64,000 nt of DNA from assembly GCA_017590115.1 (NCBI GenBank), contig JAGGNK010008670.1, forward strand, positions 7,448,541 to 7,512,540. The letters run 5' to 3'. A program made the position numbers and the translations under genes. How positions within the stretch are numbered: position 1 is the first letter of the stretch; each line of letters begins with the position of its first letter. Below are positions 1-11,371 of the stretch, piece after piece. The stretch is from Montifringilla adamsi. Lineage: Eukaryota > Chordata > Aves > Passeriformes > Passeridae. The notes under the pieces are model-generated. The model did no database searches. It saw only the letters and a list, made by a program, of their open reading frames with translations, and was not told the origin of the DNA.

Positions 1-2833
1 TAGTTAAGGTTTATTTTTCTCATGTTTAAAATATGAAATTTCAGAGTAAAAGGAAGTGGTAAAACCTCCATCCTTCAAAGCCACGGGAATGTATCCGCTT
101 GTTCACACATGCTCCATAGTTATTGAAAGTGTGATTCTCATTTTACCAGCTAATCCAACACTTGGATGTGTTTGGAGGACAGCTTAGTCCCACCCCAGTG
201 TTTTGTTTTTCAGGTAATTATAAAGAAGAATGTACTGCATCATTCCTACCTTTTATTTGTATGTCAGTGTTGAATAAAATATTAGAAGTGCAATTACAGA
301 TAGTCCAAGCTGTGTGTGGGACACAGAGTTCCTTTAGATAACTTGAGTGCCTCTTGTGAAAGATGTGTGTGGAATTTGGTGGGTCTGTCTTGTGCACCTG
401 GGTCTGTGGGATGCACTGATGCACAAGCTGACTTCAGTGAGAGTTAATTGTTTCATGTCATGGCTACCAGATCCTTCCAGTTCTTCCTTGGCTTGCTCCT
501 GTCTCCCACCCCACTTGTTTGCTCTGGAATGTGCAGTCTGATGAAGTGGGGAGCAGAGGGATTCAGGGAGCTCTGGGCCTCCACTGTTTTACAGAGCAGG
601 AGATGCTGCACAGCCCTCTGAAATGCCTCTGGCACTGCTGAATTTCACATACTGTCTGCATTTCCTAAATCTGGCACTCAACTGCAGAAGAGCTGGCAGC
701 TTTCTACCTTCAACTGGCTGGAAATTAGACATCTTTTCCTATGGAAAAATAGGCAAGGTTTTAAAATAGCTTAAATGATGAATCATAATGAAACATTAGG
801 GGGGAAAAAGCCTCTAACATGTGTACTTGTGTATGTGAGTGGGTGGCCAGGAGCTTCTTAAAGAGTCCAGGTTTTAGGAGAGCAAACAATAGAGCTTGCT
901 TATGGGATCTTAGCTGGATGTCTGGAAGCCCCTGTCCCATTTTGAATTTCACAAAGCTGGAGAGGGGAGACAGGCAAGGAAGCAGAAAGATAAGGGGCAT
1001 TGGAAACATGGGGAACTTGGTTCTGGCACACTGCTGTTCCTCCTGCTTTTTTCTGTTTCTTCTCTCCTCTTCAAGGCTTCTGTCATTTTAATATGGAGAG
1101 AGACTAACAGAAGCATTGTATCTAGGGAAATTTCTTTCTTTTCTATGAAGTATGTTTCCTACACAGTTTTTCATTTATGCAAACATAGAACTTCTGATTA
1201 GAAAATTATCACAGAAAAAGAATTCTTAGCTCTGTTTTGACCAGTGAATTCAATGTAGTTCACACTGACACATGCAGCCACTCTGGTCACTTTTAATAAG
1301 ATTGAGTCTTTTTCTCTGAGGTGCTTTGGTTGAAATGCAAGGGCTTTGAGCAGTAAAAATGTATGTGCTTAGATACCTAGAATTATTGTACCAAATATGC
1401 CTTCATTTTCACTGAAAAGCCTGGTTTTCTACAACTAGTGTTCCAAAGCACCTCCCCCAAGTTCTCAAAAGCTTTCCTATTTCTTGTTTCACGAGCTTCG
1501 TTGTTATATGGTCAGTCTTTGACATCCCAGGTCTCAACTTTAGTGACAACTGTAGTGCACTGTGGTTCAAATGAAAGGATCTCAAATAAAGCACTACAGA
1601 TTTGAGATGCCTGCAAAAAATGGTACAGTTTCTGATTTAAAGTTAGAATTAAAAAATGCTATAGGATAAAAAGATAGACTCTCAGAAGTACTAGTGCTGA
1701 TTTACAAGTACACAGGGGCATTTCATTGCTCCTGTGTTGGACAGGGAGACATGGGGAAAAATTCAAACCTCTATGAGACTTTGAGGAAGTAATCTCAGAA
1801 TTCATATACTGCTGTTTGATATTATTACTATCAGGCCTATTTATTGCATCTAAAATATTAGGTATTTTCACAGGGGATTATATTGCATTATAATATAACC
1901 TCAGAATACTAACATTAGTATTTCACACTTGTTAGTATGAGTTTTGTTACTGGAATATTAAATATGAGCAGGGAATATAAACTGTGAAAATTGGTATCAG
2001 AAAATATTTGATAAAAGATTTAATTAGCAGAATGAGACTTTTTAAAGAAAATAGCTCATGTGTTCCCACTGTACTTGTACCTCCATTTACCCTTTCTGTT
2101 TAAGCTTTGTTAGAATTTAGCTTCAAGAATCTTAAACAGTAACTACTTTGATTGAAGCTATTAAGTTTGTTATTAAGTTTTAATTTTGCTTCTTGGTACA
2201 TTGTGCTTGCCAAAATCCAGTTGCCAAATGAGTTGATTTAGGAGGTTTTTCTCTCCCTTGGAAATGGCAGGAAGAAGAGTGTTATCCATAAAGCAATATA
2301 TTGTATCTCAGAAGTGAAAGTTGGGAAAGGGAAAACAAGGTTGCCATCTCTCAGACCTAAAGGATTTCAAAGGCTGCAAGCGTAACAGAAATTCTTTTAA
2401 TTTCCTGCCACCCATCTTGTTTTCATGGTGACCCATGAAAATTGACACGAGACAGTAGTATGCCAGCATTTCTTAAAGGAAAATCAGCTTACTACTAGAG
2501 CTTTGAGAACTCTGAGAAAAGCCATGGGAGCAAGCTTTATTTCTTTCTTTCAGCCAGCTGAAAGTTCCCCAGGTTTGAGCTTAAAGTGGAGAAAGATCTG
2601 TGTGGTGCAGAAAGCACAGAGAAATGGCTGGACCCAAGGCATTCACTGCCCTGTTTTGGATAGTTCATGACCAGGCCAGGCTCAGTACCAGCAGAAGTCC
2701 ATTGCATTTATACTGGCTGGGCTTTTTCCTTGCCTGCTCTCTTCCCTCCCTTGATTTACTTAGAGTGAAACAAGTAACATGTGATGATAGGTAGTGCTGT
2801 GCCTGTTCCATGTCAGACTTTCTTTATTTCACT
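1..2833. other. Noncoding unique DNA, nothing recognised
   Basis: This stretch is AT-rich, CpG-poor sequence. The open frames are all short (90 codons or fewer), overlap on both strands and start in no consistent context. I see no repeat family, RNA gene or conserved protein motif. It is probably intergenic or intronic. Confidence 0.6.
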
Positions 2834-3040
2834 TATATATATATATATTATATATATATATATACACACACACCCTGAAGTGAAAACTAAAAAAAAAATA
2901 AAATTATTATACAAAAAAGTATATATATTTAAGATATAAAAATATACATATGATATATAAAATATATAAATACATTAAAATATATATTCAAATTATATGT
3001 AACATTTATTTTTATATATAGATATAATTATTTTTTTTTA
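2834..3040. repeat. TA/CA compound microsatellite plus AT low-complexity tract
   Basis: An interrupted (TA)n array at about 2834-2864 runs into a short (CA)n array ending near 2873. From about 2885 to 3040 the sequence is almost pure A/T, with many TATATA and AAATATA blocks. Compound TA/CA microsatellites of this kind arise by slippage, are usually length-polymorphic and have no coding content. The tract may be prone to melting or cruciform extrusion. Confidence 0.9.
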
Positions 3041-4489
3041 AGGAAAGCCACTAACTTCCTGGCTAATGGGAAGCAGGGATAGATGGAAGAAATAGTGACA
3101 GTTTTCCACCACATTTTTATAGCATCCCACCCTGCTCTGGGCCCTCACCTTGTCTGTCCAGGTTGTTTCTTATATGTATTATTGCAAAGACTTTAGGGCA
3201 GAACCTCAAACCAGATGTACATTTGAGACTTAATGCTGCCTAGGGTGCAGCTTGTCCTGCATGGAAAACAACAAGTTTTTATCAGTTTCTTCCTGCACAA
3301 ATCCACCTGAAACTTTTGGTAGACTGGCATTGCTGACCAAGTACAGAAATCTCCAGTGGAAACAACTCACAGGTCTCTATTCTCGAGGTTGCAGGCACTC
3401 TGAACTGAGGGACTGGTTTTGCTATGTGTGGAATGCAAGAATTTTCTAGCAGCTTACAGCAGTGCAAGGTGATGAGCAATGCTTAATGCTGAATGCCTCC
3501 ACTTTTCCATCCCATCCGCAGTAATAGAGGGTGCTCAGGAGCACTCTGCACTGCAAAGGATCAAGTCTGTCATCTCTTCTGGTGTTTTCAGAGAGAAAAA
3601 AATCACCATTGAGAGCCTCTGAAAGCCTCTAGTTTTTAATGATCTATCTGTACCTTTCTATTGTGTTCTGCTAGAAAAGACATTTAATTTATTTTAAAGG
3701 ATCTGGGGGGTTCAGTGAGCCCGGTTTGCACTTTTTTTTGTGACATATCCAGCATTCCCAGCAAGGACAACTTCTTAGCGTGGCAGGCTACAGAACAATG
3801 CAGCTTTTTCACTTTGCCCCTCTTTCTCCCAAGGAATACAAGTCTTCCAGGGAAGAGAACATCTCTCATTATATAAAAAAATAAGTGTGCTGGGATGTGT
3901 GTATCATATAGGTGGGAAATACAAACTTTTGTAGAAATGAGCTATTCTAGACCTGGGTGCTGTAAGTCTGATGACAAAATTGATTGTCCTCGTAGCTGAA
4001 AATGCATGAAGGAAACAAGTGTTTCAAGGTGAAAATGAGAGTATTCAATTTAAACTGTAGAGAAATTGCAGCTTTTACACTTTAGGGGCAGGAGATGGCT
4101 TGTTGTGAGGTGTGTGAACAATGCTTTTATGCATTGGTGCCTTACTCCCTGGCACAAGCTTGTTAGTGCTGCTGCAATAGAAGAAATAACAAAATCCTCT
4201 TTGTCTCAAGTTGGTATCTACAAATTCTCACAGGGAGAAACAAAACACAACAACACAAAACCCCCAACAGTCCAACATGTCAAACCCTCCACTGCTTTCG
4301 CATGTGAAAATCCCCTGAGAGAAATATTGTGTATCGCTACTGTAGATAGAGTACATGTACTCAAGAACAAAGAGGGCTTAAGAAGAAGACATGGTGAATA
4401 TATAATAACTCTGAATAAATACGGTAAGTCCTCTCTTGTTTCTTTGCAAGTGCTTTTCAAGAAGTGAATAATAGTAAAGCTCTCCAAGT
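3041..4489. other. Noncoding unique DNA, nothing recognised
   Basis: No repeat or gene is recognised. A 133-codon frame at 4066-4467 (+) has no recognisable domain. Its sequence includes A-rich filler coding for lysine, asparagine and threonine runs, which argues for chance. Confidence 0.55.
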
Positions 4490-4615
4490 CACTTAGGGTC
4501 TGAGCCTGCAAATATCTACTCATATGAGTACTTCTTACTCATGTAAGTAGTCCCATTGAAGTCTGTAAACCTGCTCATGTGAGTAACGCTAAACAAGTTC
4601 AGGGTCTAAAACACT
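4490..4615. repeat. Decayed palindromic amniote interspersed repeat (MITE-like)
   Basis: The block contains 'gagcctgcaaat', then 'actcatatgagta' (a 12-bp self-complementary core), 'ttactcatgtaagtagtccc', 'cattgaagtc' and 'gctcatgtgagtaac'. This ordered wording matches a palindromic repeat class common in turtle, crocodile and bird genomes. Those copies read roughly 'cctgcaa', then 'ttactcatgtgagtagtccc', then 'attgacttcaatggg' and mirror back. The mirrored second half is only partly kept here. I infer a very old non-autonomous DNA transposon copy and do not assert a family name. Confidence 0.6.
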
Positions 4616-4639
4616 ATGGGGGAGACAAAAGCATATACA

Positions 4640-4970
4640 AGTACAGCCCTAAGACTCTTCAGACATGGAGCAGCAAAAGATTTATCTGAGGCTTCCAATG
4701 TAAAGCCTTGTAAATTAGTACGAAGATCTAAAAAATCAGGCCGCCGCTGCATTGGGAAGCAATGGAGCTCTCTTAATATGGGGATATAGGGGTAATGTGA
4801 TGGAAAGACTTAGATGCAGCATGTAGTCTAGCAGTTGTATTCTGTACTCCTCACAACCAGAGCAGTAGCTGGAAGTCTAGCAAATAATTATAGTAATCAA
4901 GTCACGATGAAACAAAGGAGAGGCTATTATTCCAGCAACTGGCCAAGGGAACAAAAGGTTGCCTGGCTGG
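4640..4970. repeat. Possible old interspersed repeat, unnamed
   Basis: Phrases such as 'attgggaagcaatggagctc', 'atgtgatggaaagactt' and 'agcagttgtattctgtactc' resemble wording that recurs in dispersed vertebrate repeats: a 'gccaatggag' block, then a 'gatatg' block, then 'gcattctgtac'. The match is from memory and approximate, so this could equally be unique sequence. It lies directly after the palindromic repeat at 4490-4615. Confidence 0.25.
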
Positions 4971-5640
4971 ATTCCTGAAGGAGAGTGGGATTTGCTACGT
5001 AACGTGAGATATAAACTTTGATGTATTTAAATTGTTTTGTTTGCCTTTACTTTTTAAATATCTGTTGATCAAAATTAGACTAATAGTTGGCTACCAATCT
5101 AGATGAATAAGTCTTGGGCAGCAATAAATGGAAATCTGCTAGAAGTCAGGGCTTGATTGTCTTCTATACTTGCCAATATAAAAGCAATCTGTGATGAAAT
5201 CCTTTTGCCCTGTACTTAGACTGATGATGCAAGGAATACAATTCTTCACAATTTAAGGCTAGAACTGTAGAATTAGCAAAGTTTTCTCTCATGGACTTTT
5301 TTGGGAGGCACAACTCTGGCTCTGTGTTTGTGATCTGCAGCTGAGAGCAGGGTAAAGTGTGAAGAATGCACATTGCAGCCACGTGGACCACAGTCTGTGT
5401 GTGTGTTGCAGTCCCTTGCAGTTAGTGAGGCTTTATCCATCACATAAAAAGCTTGGCCAGTCCTGCCTAATTTATGCTGAATATGTGATGCAGCCTCAGT
5501 GTATTTTGAGATAAATAATTCAGAAGTCTGCCTGGCATCAGCCTTGTCTGTTTTGCACATAGGATGAGTTTGGACATGTGAATATAAGATGGGCATGAGG
5601 ATGGTCCAAGGGTAAGTTCTCTTCCGATTGGTAAACCTGT
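4971..5640. other. Noncoding unique DNA, nothing recognised
   Basis: Only short overlapping frames are present on the minus strand (75 and 107 codons), without recognisable motifs. No repeat was identified. Confidence 0.55.
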
Positions 5641-5700
5641 GTCTCAGTCTCCGTTTTGCAGGAAGGGAAGGTGAAGCTTAGAGAAATGAAGGCCCAATGT
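5641..5700 (+). repeat. MIR-like SINE fragment
   Basis: The sequence 'ctcagtctccgttttgcagg' followed by 'aaggtgaagcttagagaaat' and 'gaaggccca' follows the order of the MIR 3' region. MIR reads 'ccattttacagatgaggaaa', 'ctgaggcacagagaggttaa', 'gtgacttgccca'. Divergence is high, as expected for a SINE family older than the bird/mammal split. The assignment is by eye. Confidence 0.5.
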
Positions 5701-5738
5701 AATGAAAATCAATGGTGAATAAATGGAAGATGGCATCT

Positions 5739-5765
5739 GGGGGAGGGGGGGGGGGATCCACCCCC
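5739..5765 (+). repeat. Poly-G tract followed by short C run
   Basis: A G5 run (5739-5743), one A and a G11 run (5745-5755) are followed by 'atcca' and C5. The G and C runs could pair into a small hairpin, and the G runs could contribute to a quadruplex. Such runs are also sequencing-error hot spots. Confidence 0.8.
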
Positions 5766-6639
5766 AGCAATTTCCTCAGGCTAAAAAATGAAGTTTCTCT
5801 GAAAGAAGGAAGCCCATGACAGCTCCTGATGGAGATCTAGGTCTTGTTTTTCTTTACTTAGGGTTTTGCTTAGCTTTGAGTGGACTTGCCTCCTGCTTAG
5901 TGGGCTGCTCTTGAACAAAGGTCTATTAATGATTGGACATGGTGGAAATGTTGGGAAGTATTAGTGGCCCTTTGACTTTACTACTGTATTATTTTTAATT
6001 TGCATAAATTTAAAAATCTTTATGTAAGGCTGAGGGAGTCTTAGCCTTTAGCTGAAAGTGCCAAATTACTTATTGCCTTATTGCTTCCATCACTATTCTG
6101 CTGGATGTGTTCGAGGCTGCTTTTTCCTGGTCAAGCAAATTGTCCTGAATTTTCTCTTTCAAAAGGAAAGTTCTTATGAAATAACCTGGATTCTTCTGTG
6201 AACTGTGAACAGGCTTGAAATTCTGTGATATATTTAGATCCAATCCCATACCTTAAGTACTGAGGAAGCAGCTAGCAGAGACACTTCTTGCAAAAATTAG
6301 GGGTAATAAAATTACTGTATCCATACTATTCCTAGGAATCTAAATAAGTTTGATTGCCTGATCTCTAATGCTGTAGATTGGACCATTGAGACTTTGATTT
6401 GGCTGTTTAAGAACCAATAACATTCATATGTAGCTAATGGAATTTCTACCAGTGCAAAATCTGTCCTCTACTTTTCAACTTTACATAGAGATTTCATCTT
6501 TGTGCCTTTTTTTCCTCTGGGGAAAAAAAAAAAAAAAAACAACCCCATTTGAGGGGGAAAATAGAGATAAGAAAGCCCATGAAGAAATACTATTTCTAAG
6601 TAATGTACTTTTTTCAATGACAGCTTAGTATTTTTGTTA
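5766..6639. other. Noncoding unique DNA with an A17 run
   Basis: Apart from an uninterrupted A run at 6523-6539, I recognise nothing. No gene is supported. Confidence 0.55.
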
Positions 6640-7210
6640 AATGGCACCACTTTTAGCTTTCAAAAAGGTTTAGCCAACAGTGCTCGCACTGCTTTCGACA
6701 AGGCAAACCTTGCCCACCTGTTATAACCTTTAGGTCATTCCAATCATGTTATTTCTCCCATAATGCCAGAAGTAATGGAGTAGGCAGGAAGTGAAAGTAG
6801 AAGTTATACAGCACTGCTCTCCTGCCTTTTGTTTGCTTGTCTATAACTACCTTAAACTACTTCCTTCTCATCATTATAACAATGGGATGAAATGGTTCTT
6901 TATAAATGGCCATGAAGTAAAGGCAGGCTGCAAAGGCTTCTGTAACCTATTATTATGACCTTTCTCTCATCAGTAATTGTTTAGCAATTTGTACCTGAAA
7001 AATCCAAGCTGTCTGTAATGTGCCACACAAGGTGTGGTGAAAGGGCTTTGGAGACAGCTGGAATAATTATTAAATACCGATGTGGTACAAGGCAGCAAGT
7101 GTAAGCAGCATGAAAAGGCATCAGAAGGTTGAATAATGAACTAACCTTAAAATGCATTAAGCCCTGGATTGTTTTGATGAAATAAATGTGTGTGATTTAA
7201 CACAGAGTGT
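6640..7210. promoter_or_regulatory. Candidate conserved noncoding element
   Basis: About 570 bp of repeat-free, compositionally even sequence holds homeodomain-type cores ('ggaataattattaaata', 'cagtaattgtttag'), a MADS-like AT core ('ctttataaatgg') and a small hairpin 'ccacacaaggtgtgg' near 7023-7037. Its texture differs from the decayed sequence on either side. This resembles deeply conserved vertebrate enhancers in gene deserts, but I could not align it to another genome. Treat it as a suggestion only. Confidence 0.25.
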
Positions 7211-9024
7211 GTTGATGCTGTGCTTAGATTCACTTCATTAAGAAAAAAACCAGAACAACAAAACAAAACCTGAAAGAAACCTGGTGTAATTCTGCCATAA
7301 GTATCTGTAACAGATACCAGACTCCATAAAATCTTGGTGTCTCAAAGAACTGACAGGAGGATAAAGTCCTGGAATACCCTCATACTTTACTCATGAGATA
7401 GAGGGTCTCCTGTAAGCACCATTTTGGTATCACAGCCCACCTATCTGTTTAGATTAAAGCAGCCTGACCTTCTCCAAACTCCTTCAATTGATCTCTGGGG
7501 CAGAAGCTTTATTGGTATTTTTTCACTAACTTTTGAACATGGCAAGTAATAGAGTTGTCCTTGTGACTCAGAGCCAGACACGGTAGGAATGGGTGAGTGT
7601 AATGCAAGATGAATATCAGCAAGTGCTGCGGGCTACGAGGGCTGCTGGGGCTGTGGGAGTGCAGTGATTGCAGTGAGGTCTTTTGCTTATGCTTTGGAAT
7701 TGAAAAATAAAACTTTTGAAGTGTCCAGTGTTTGCCTTGATCTGGATTGTTTGTGGTATTTTGCCCAACTATTCCTTGTCCTAAGTCTGGCCACCCACTA
7801 TTTTGTGTAGTTTGTCTTTTGCTGGCCCTTTTCCCAAACCCGTTAGTGTTTGCCCAGCGAGTGCCAAAGCTTTCATTCTTCCTTCCCTGAATGGCTCCAA
7901 ATTTGCATCTCCTGCAAACAGCCCAGCTGTTAGAGTCACACTCACAGTAAATGGCTGACACACTATTTATACACACTTCTTCTTGGGTAGCAACTTGCTC
8001 TGTGGTTAGGTGGAGAATATAATATTGCTTGACTTTATTTTTCACACTCCTGTTTTTAAAATTCTCCCATCTTACAATATTTTGACACGTTTTCCTAGTT
8101 TTGTGGCTTTGGCAACAGCAGATATTGGCTTATCTTTTAGTCTTTTCTTTTTCCATTATAATTTTGAGCACAGCCTGGATGGTTCAGAAGGGACATCAGC
8201 GCACAGAAACAGCCACGAAGATGGGAAGAATAAGTGGCTGCCAAGTACGCAGTGTCGCAGGGAACTGCCTTGTGTGCCCTCTCCTGGCTGGAAGCAGCCG
8301 GCTCAGGCCGGCACGCCATGCTCCTGGTGCTGCTGGCTGCTCCAGCAGGTCAAGCAGCAAGAGATAATATAGGGATTTATGCCACAAACAAGACTAGGCT
8401 CTTCCTCTGTAACCTCAGCTATTGTCACTGCGTGTTCCTCAGGAATGCTCGAGACTTCCTGCCCCCGGGCACGTCTTTTCCAACCTGCTTCCTTCAGCTC
8501 TGTCCCTCTAAGTTGGGGAAGAAGCTGCTAAGGCAGCTGATGGGGGTGTACGAGGTCTCCTCAGGGCTGGGCTGTGGTTCATGACATCCTGCTGTCATCC
8601 TCCCTACCAGGACAGGGGGTTCTGGGCTCCGCCTTGTCCCTCCTAAACTGGGATTGCTGTAGTTGGATGCATTGTGGACTTGCTGCCTCCAGCTTTATTC
8701 CCGGGGCCTTTGCAGAACTTCATCCTGGGCTCTTATATGCCTTTTCCAGCTTACTCCTCCCCTTGCTTCTCTGGAATGATGAGTCCTTAAGACCTTGTTG
8801 TTCAATGGCTACAGTGTAGTCCTGTGCATCAATAAATGGACTGTCCCTCTGTTTTATTCATTTTATGGTGACTGTCAGATCTCAGGGTTCTGGGTACAGC
8901 TCTGGGCTTTGAGGTGAGGTGCCAGACCTGCTGTTGCAGGTCCTCATGTAAGGACTTTTACTACTCATTTTACTACCACGGTTGCTGTGATGTTTGTATA
9001 TTTGTTTAATTGTTTGGAGAAAAA
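7211..9024. other. Noncoding DNA with a GC-richer segment at about 8170-8800
   Basis: A 178-codon minus-strand frame (7509-8045) and several 60-120-codon frames at 8010-8819 on both strands have no recognisable domains. GC content rises around 8170-8800, but no CpG island forms. 'aataaa' occurs near 8832 without other transcript-end evidence. I see no supportable gene. Confidence 0.5.
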
Positions 9025-9190
9025 TGTTGTATTTTTGTACACTAGCATATTATGTAGTTATGTAACCTCATCTGCCCAATGTTGCATTGCATTTGGCAAG
9101 GGAGGAGCCAGATAAATGTGCAAGCTGAGCATATATAGATGTGAGTAGAGCAAACCTCTACTTTCTCTTTTTCCCTAGTACCTTGTTTAT
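9025..9190 (+). repeat. Possible solo-LTR-like or promoter-like segment
   Basis: The segment starts with TG and contains a compact promoter-like arrangement. 'gggaggagccagataaatg' is followed by a TATA-like 'gcatatatagatg' at about 9129-9141, then a pyrimidine-rich stretch. That layout is seen in U3/R regions of avian LTRs. No clear CA end, target-site duplication, primer-binding site or viral gene is visible, so it may be a chance match. Confidence 0.2.
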
Positions 9191-9265
9191 AAACCTTTTA
9201 CACTGATTTTTTTCTGCTTTTAAGTCTTAAAGGAGTGATGATGGTGAAGGATTTTCTGCTAAAGA

Positions 9266-9294
9266 GAAACTGAGGCCCTAATCCTACAAATATT
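9266..9294 (+). repeat. Short fragment of the palindromic amniote repeat class
   Basis: 'gaggccctaatcctacaaat' resembles the terminal 'gggcctgatcctgcaaat' wording of the palindromic repeats noted at 4490-4615 and 54885-54940. Only about 29 bp is recognisable and the remainder has decayed. Confidence 0.3.
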
Positions 9295-10182
9295 TTTTCC
9301 TTGGGCTTTAATTTAAAATGAAGACTGTTTACCCATCTTGGCAAGATCAGAGGGCAATTTATCATTGAGTGAGTCCACCAAACCACTTTTCAGTAAGATA
9401 GCACTTTTCTTTCCTGCACAGATGCAGTAAGATCCTGTCCATTTGGCTAGGTTGTTGTTTGACCTGTTTTAGTTTGTTTCCAGTTAATGAGAAAGTGGTG
9501 GAGACGGTCCCCTTATTTAATTTTAAATTTGTGTAGGAATTTTGATGAATTCCTTGAAATTCAGCAGAAAGCTTAGTTTTTAAGTTAGGCATTATGAGCA
9601 TCAAATTAAGCTGTCAGCATATGAAGTGATACAGAAGAAGATGTGTACAAGTACAAGCACAAGAACATGAACACACACAAGCATCTCTTTCCTCTCTGTG
9701 CTGACTGGGAAGTCTGAACAGCAGAACTAGAGGCTGGGAATTACATTTTAGTAATTCTTTTCTAGTTATGTCAGATTTCTAGCATGCTATTAGAGACATA
9801 TGTGTCATCCTCACCATCACCCAACATATCATTGCTGTTTCAAACTGTTACCAGAGCTGTTGACACAGAATATTGTGTCTGTCGACAGCTCCAATTAGTT
9901 GGCGTGTCTGACTACTGACAGCACAGTCTACTTTTGTTTATGAAGACGGTGTGAGCTGTATCTCACTCTCACAACCTCCAGTGGCAGACAGATGGATAGA
10001 ACTATATAATCATCAACGGAAGCGGGTGATATTCTGTCTTCACAAATCATCATGTGGAGCAGAACCAACGGCCTTTTGTCTGCTTTCAGAAATGACTGCA
10101 AGATTCCTCCCATCTGTCAAGTTATGAGGATGAATATGTATAAAATACATCAGATATATATGCAGGGTTTTGTATTGTGGAG
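9295..10182. other. Noncoding unique DNA, nothing recognised
   Basis: No gene, RNA or repeat is recognised. The short minus-strand frames (61-80 codons) are uninformative. Confidence 0.55.
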
Positions 10183-10229
10183 TTTTTTTTTTTTTTTTGT
10201 TTGATTGGGGGGTGAGGGGGGAAGGGGGG
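10183..10229 (+). repeat. T16 run adjoining three G6 runs
   Basis: An uninterrupted T16 run (10183-10198) is followed 8 bases later by G6 (10207-10212), TGA, G6 (10216-10221), AA and G6 (10224-10229). The G runs could form a two- or three-tetrad quadruplex on the plus strand, if runs are shared. The junction is low complexity. Confidence 0.85.
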
Positions 10230-11324
10230 AAAACTGCTTCTTAATTTTCACCAGATGTTAGTTATGAGACATGGAACAGTAGAGGGAGAAGCACAATCAT
10301 TTTCTCTCAAATTGAACTTATCTTAGAGATTTTTTTTTCTTTTTTTAAAGGAATGGACCCAACCCCTCATCATTTGCAAGTGTGGAACCCCATTGATTTC
10401 CTAAGGTCGTACAATTGCAACTGAGCACAGAATTTAGTCTAATGCACTCTTTACAAGTATTTAATCCTCTCTATTGTGTGATTATAAAATCTTAGCAGCT
10501 GCCCAACCAGCGATGTACTGATTTTCATTTAATAGCAGTTACAGATACAAACTATTTTCAAATACACAGCTCCCAGTTGCTGAGTGGTTCCTCAAGCAAA
10601 GTGTGCACGAGTTCAGGGAGTTTGTTCTGAGAATAGACACCCACCCCAAGTAGGTAAGTTGTAGAGATTAGACTCGTTCATTCAAGCAAAATAATTTAGT
10701 ATTTGTAAAAGTTTAGTATTTCTTAAAAGACCTAAAAATTAAGTGTGACATTTGTTTTCTTAAGAATGTTAAGATTAATTGCTATACGCAGATTTTTGTC
10801 TTTAAAGAAACAAGGCTTTCTTTTCCTTAGCACATCAGAGCATCAAGATTTTCAATAGAACTTTTGTTGTAGCTAGCAAATTCTCATAAAGCAAACAAAT
10901 GTGCACTTGAAAGTGAGGGGGAAATCAGAATATGAATTGTATTTGTGCATTTATTTCTCTGCTTAGTTTTCTGCTCTAAGGTGTATAATATTTTTCAGCT
11001 TTCCTCTGTGGTAACCCATGCTTTAATATTTTAGTGCTGATCCTGACTGCTAAAAGTTACTGTTTATTGCTGACTGAAGTGGAAGCAGAATTTGAGTTTT
11101 ATGCAGGCATTAAAGAATAGAGATTCACTTATTTGCTGTTTTTCATATAGTAAAAGAATAAATGCCATTTCCTTACCCTTGTAAGAAATTAATTATAATC
11201 TTGAAAAAATGTTCAAACTTTCCTTGCAAAATTAGCAGGAGCTACTGTACAAATGTAGCATGTACTTAAAGAACTAGACAAGAAAACTGGCTGAAAAACT
11301 TTTTAATTTTGTATTTTGCCTCAG
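10230..11324. other. Noncoding unique DNA, nothing recognised
   Basis: AT-rich sequence without recognised repeats or open frames of note. Confidence 0.55.
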
Positions 11325-11371
11325 GATCAGATTCCCAGCAAGACAGTTGGAACAAAACTTGTGATAGCCAG
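11325..11371 (+). other. Splice-site-bounded 47-nt segment, possible microexon
   Basis: It is preceded by a T-rich tract ending 'tattttgcctcag' and followed by 'gttagt' after CAG. Two reading frames stay open across the 47 nt, for example one reading DQIPSKTVGTKLVIA. Open frames over such a short span are expected by chance. A second strong pyrimidine tract plus AG lies just downstream (about 11388-11430). No protein family is recognised. Confidence 0.12.

Noticed and set aside
4066..4467. 133-codon plus-strand frame
   Set aside because: No domain, and the A-rich filler produces low-complexity residues.
7509..8045. 178-codon minus-strand open frame
   Set aside because: No recognised domain. 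Low-complexity serine/histidine-rich and lysine/glutamine-rich parts and overlap with another minus-strand frame (7781-7963) suggest a chance frame.
8820..8840. 'caataaatgg' as a polyadenylation signal of a gene at 8010-8819
   Set aside because: AATAAA is common in AT-rich DNA, and no coding or transcript evidence lies upstream.
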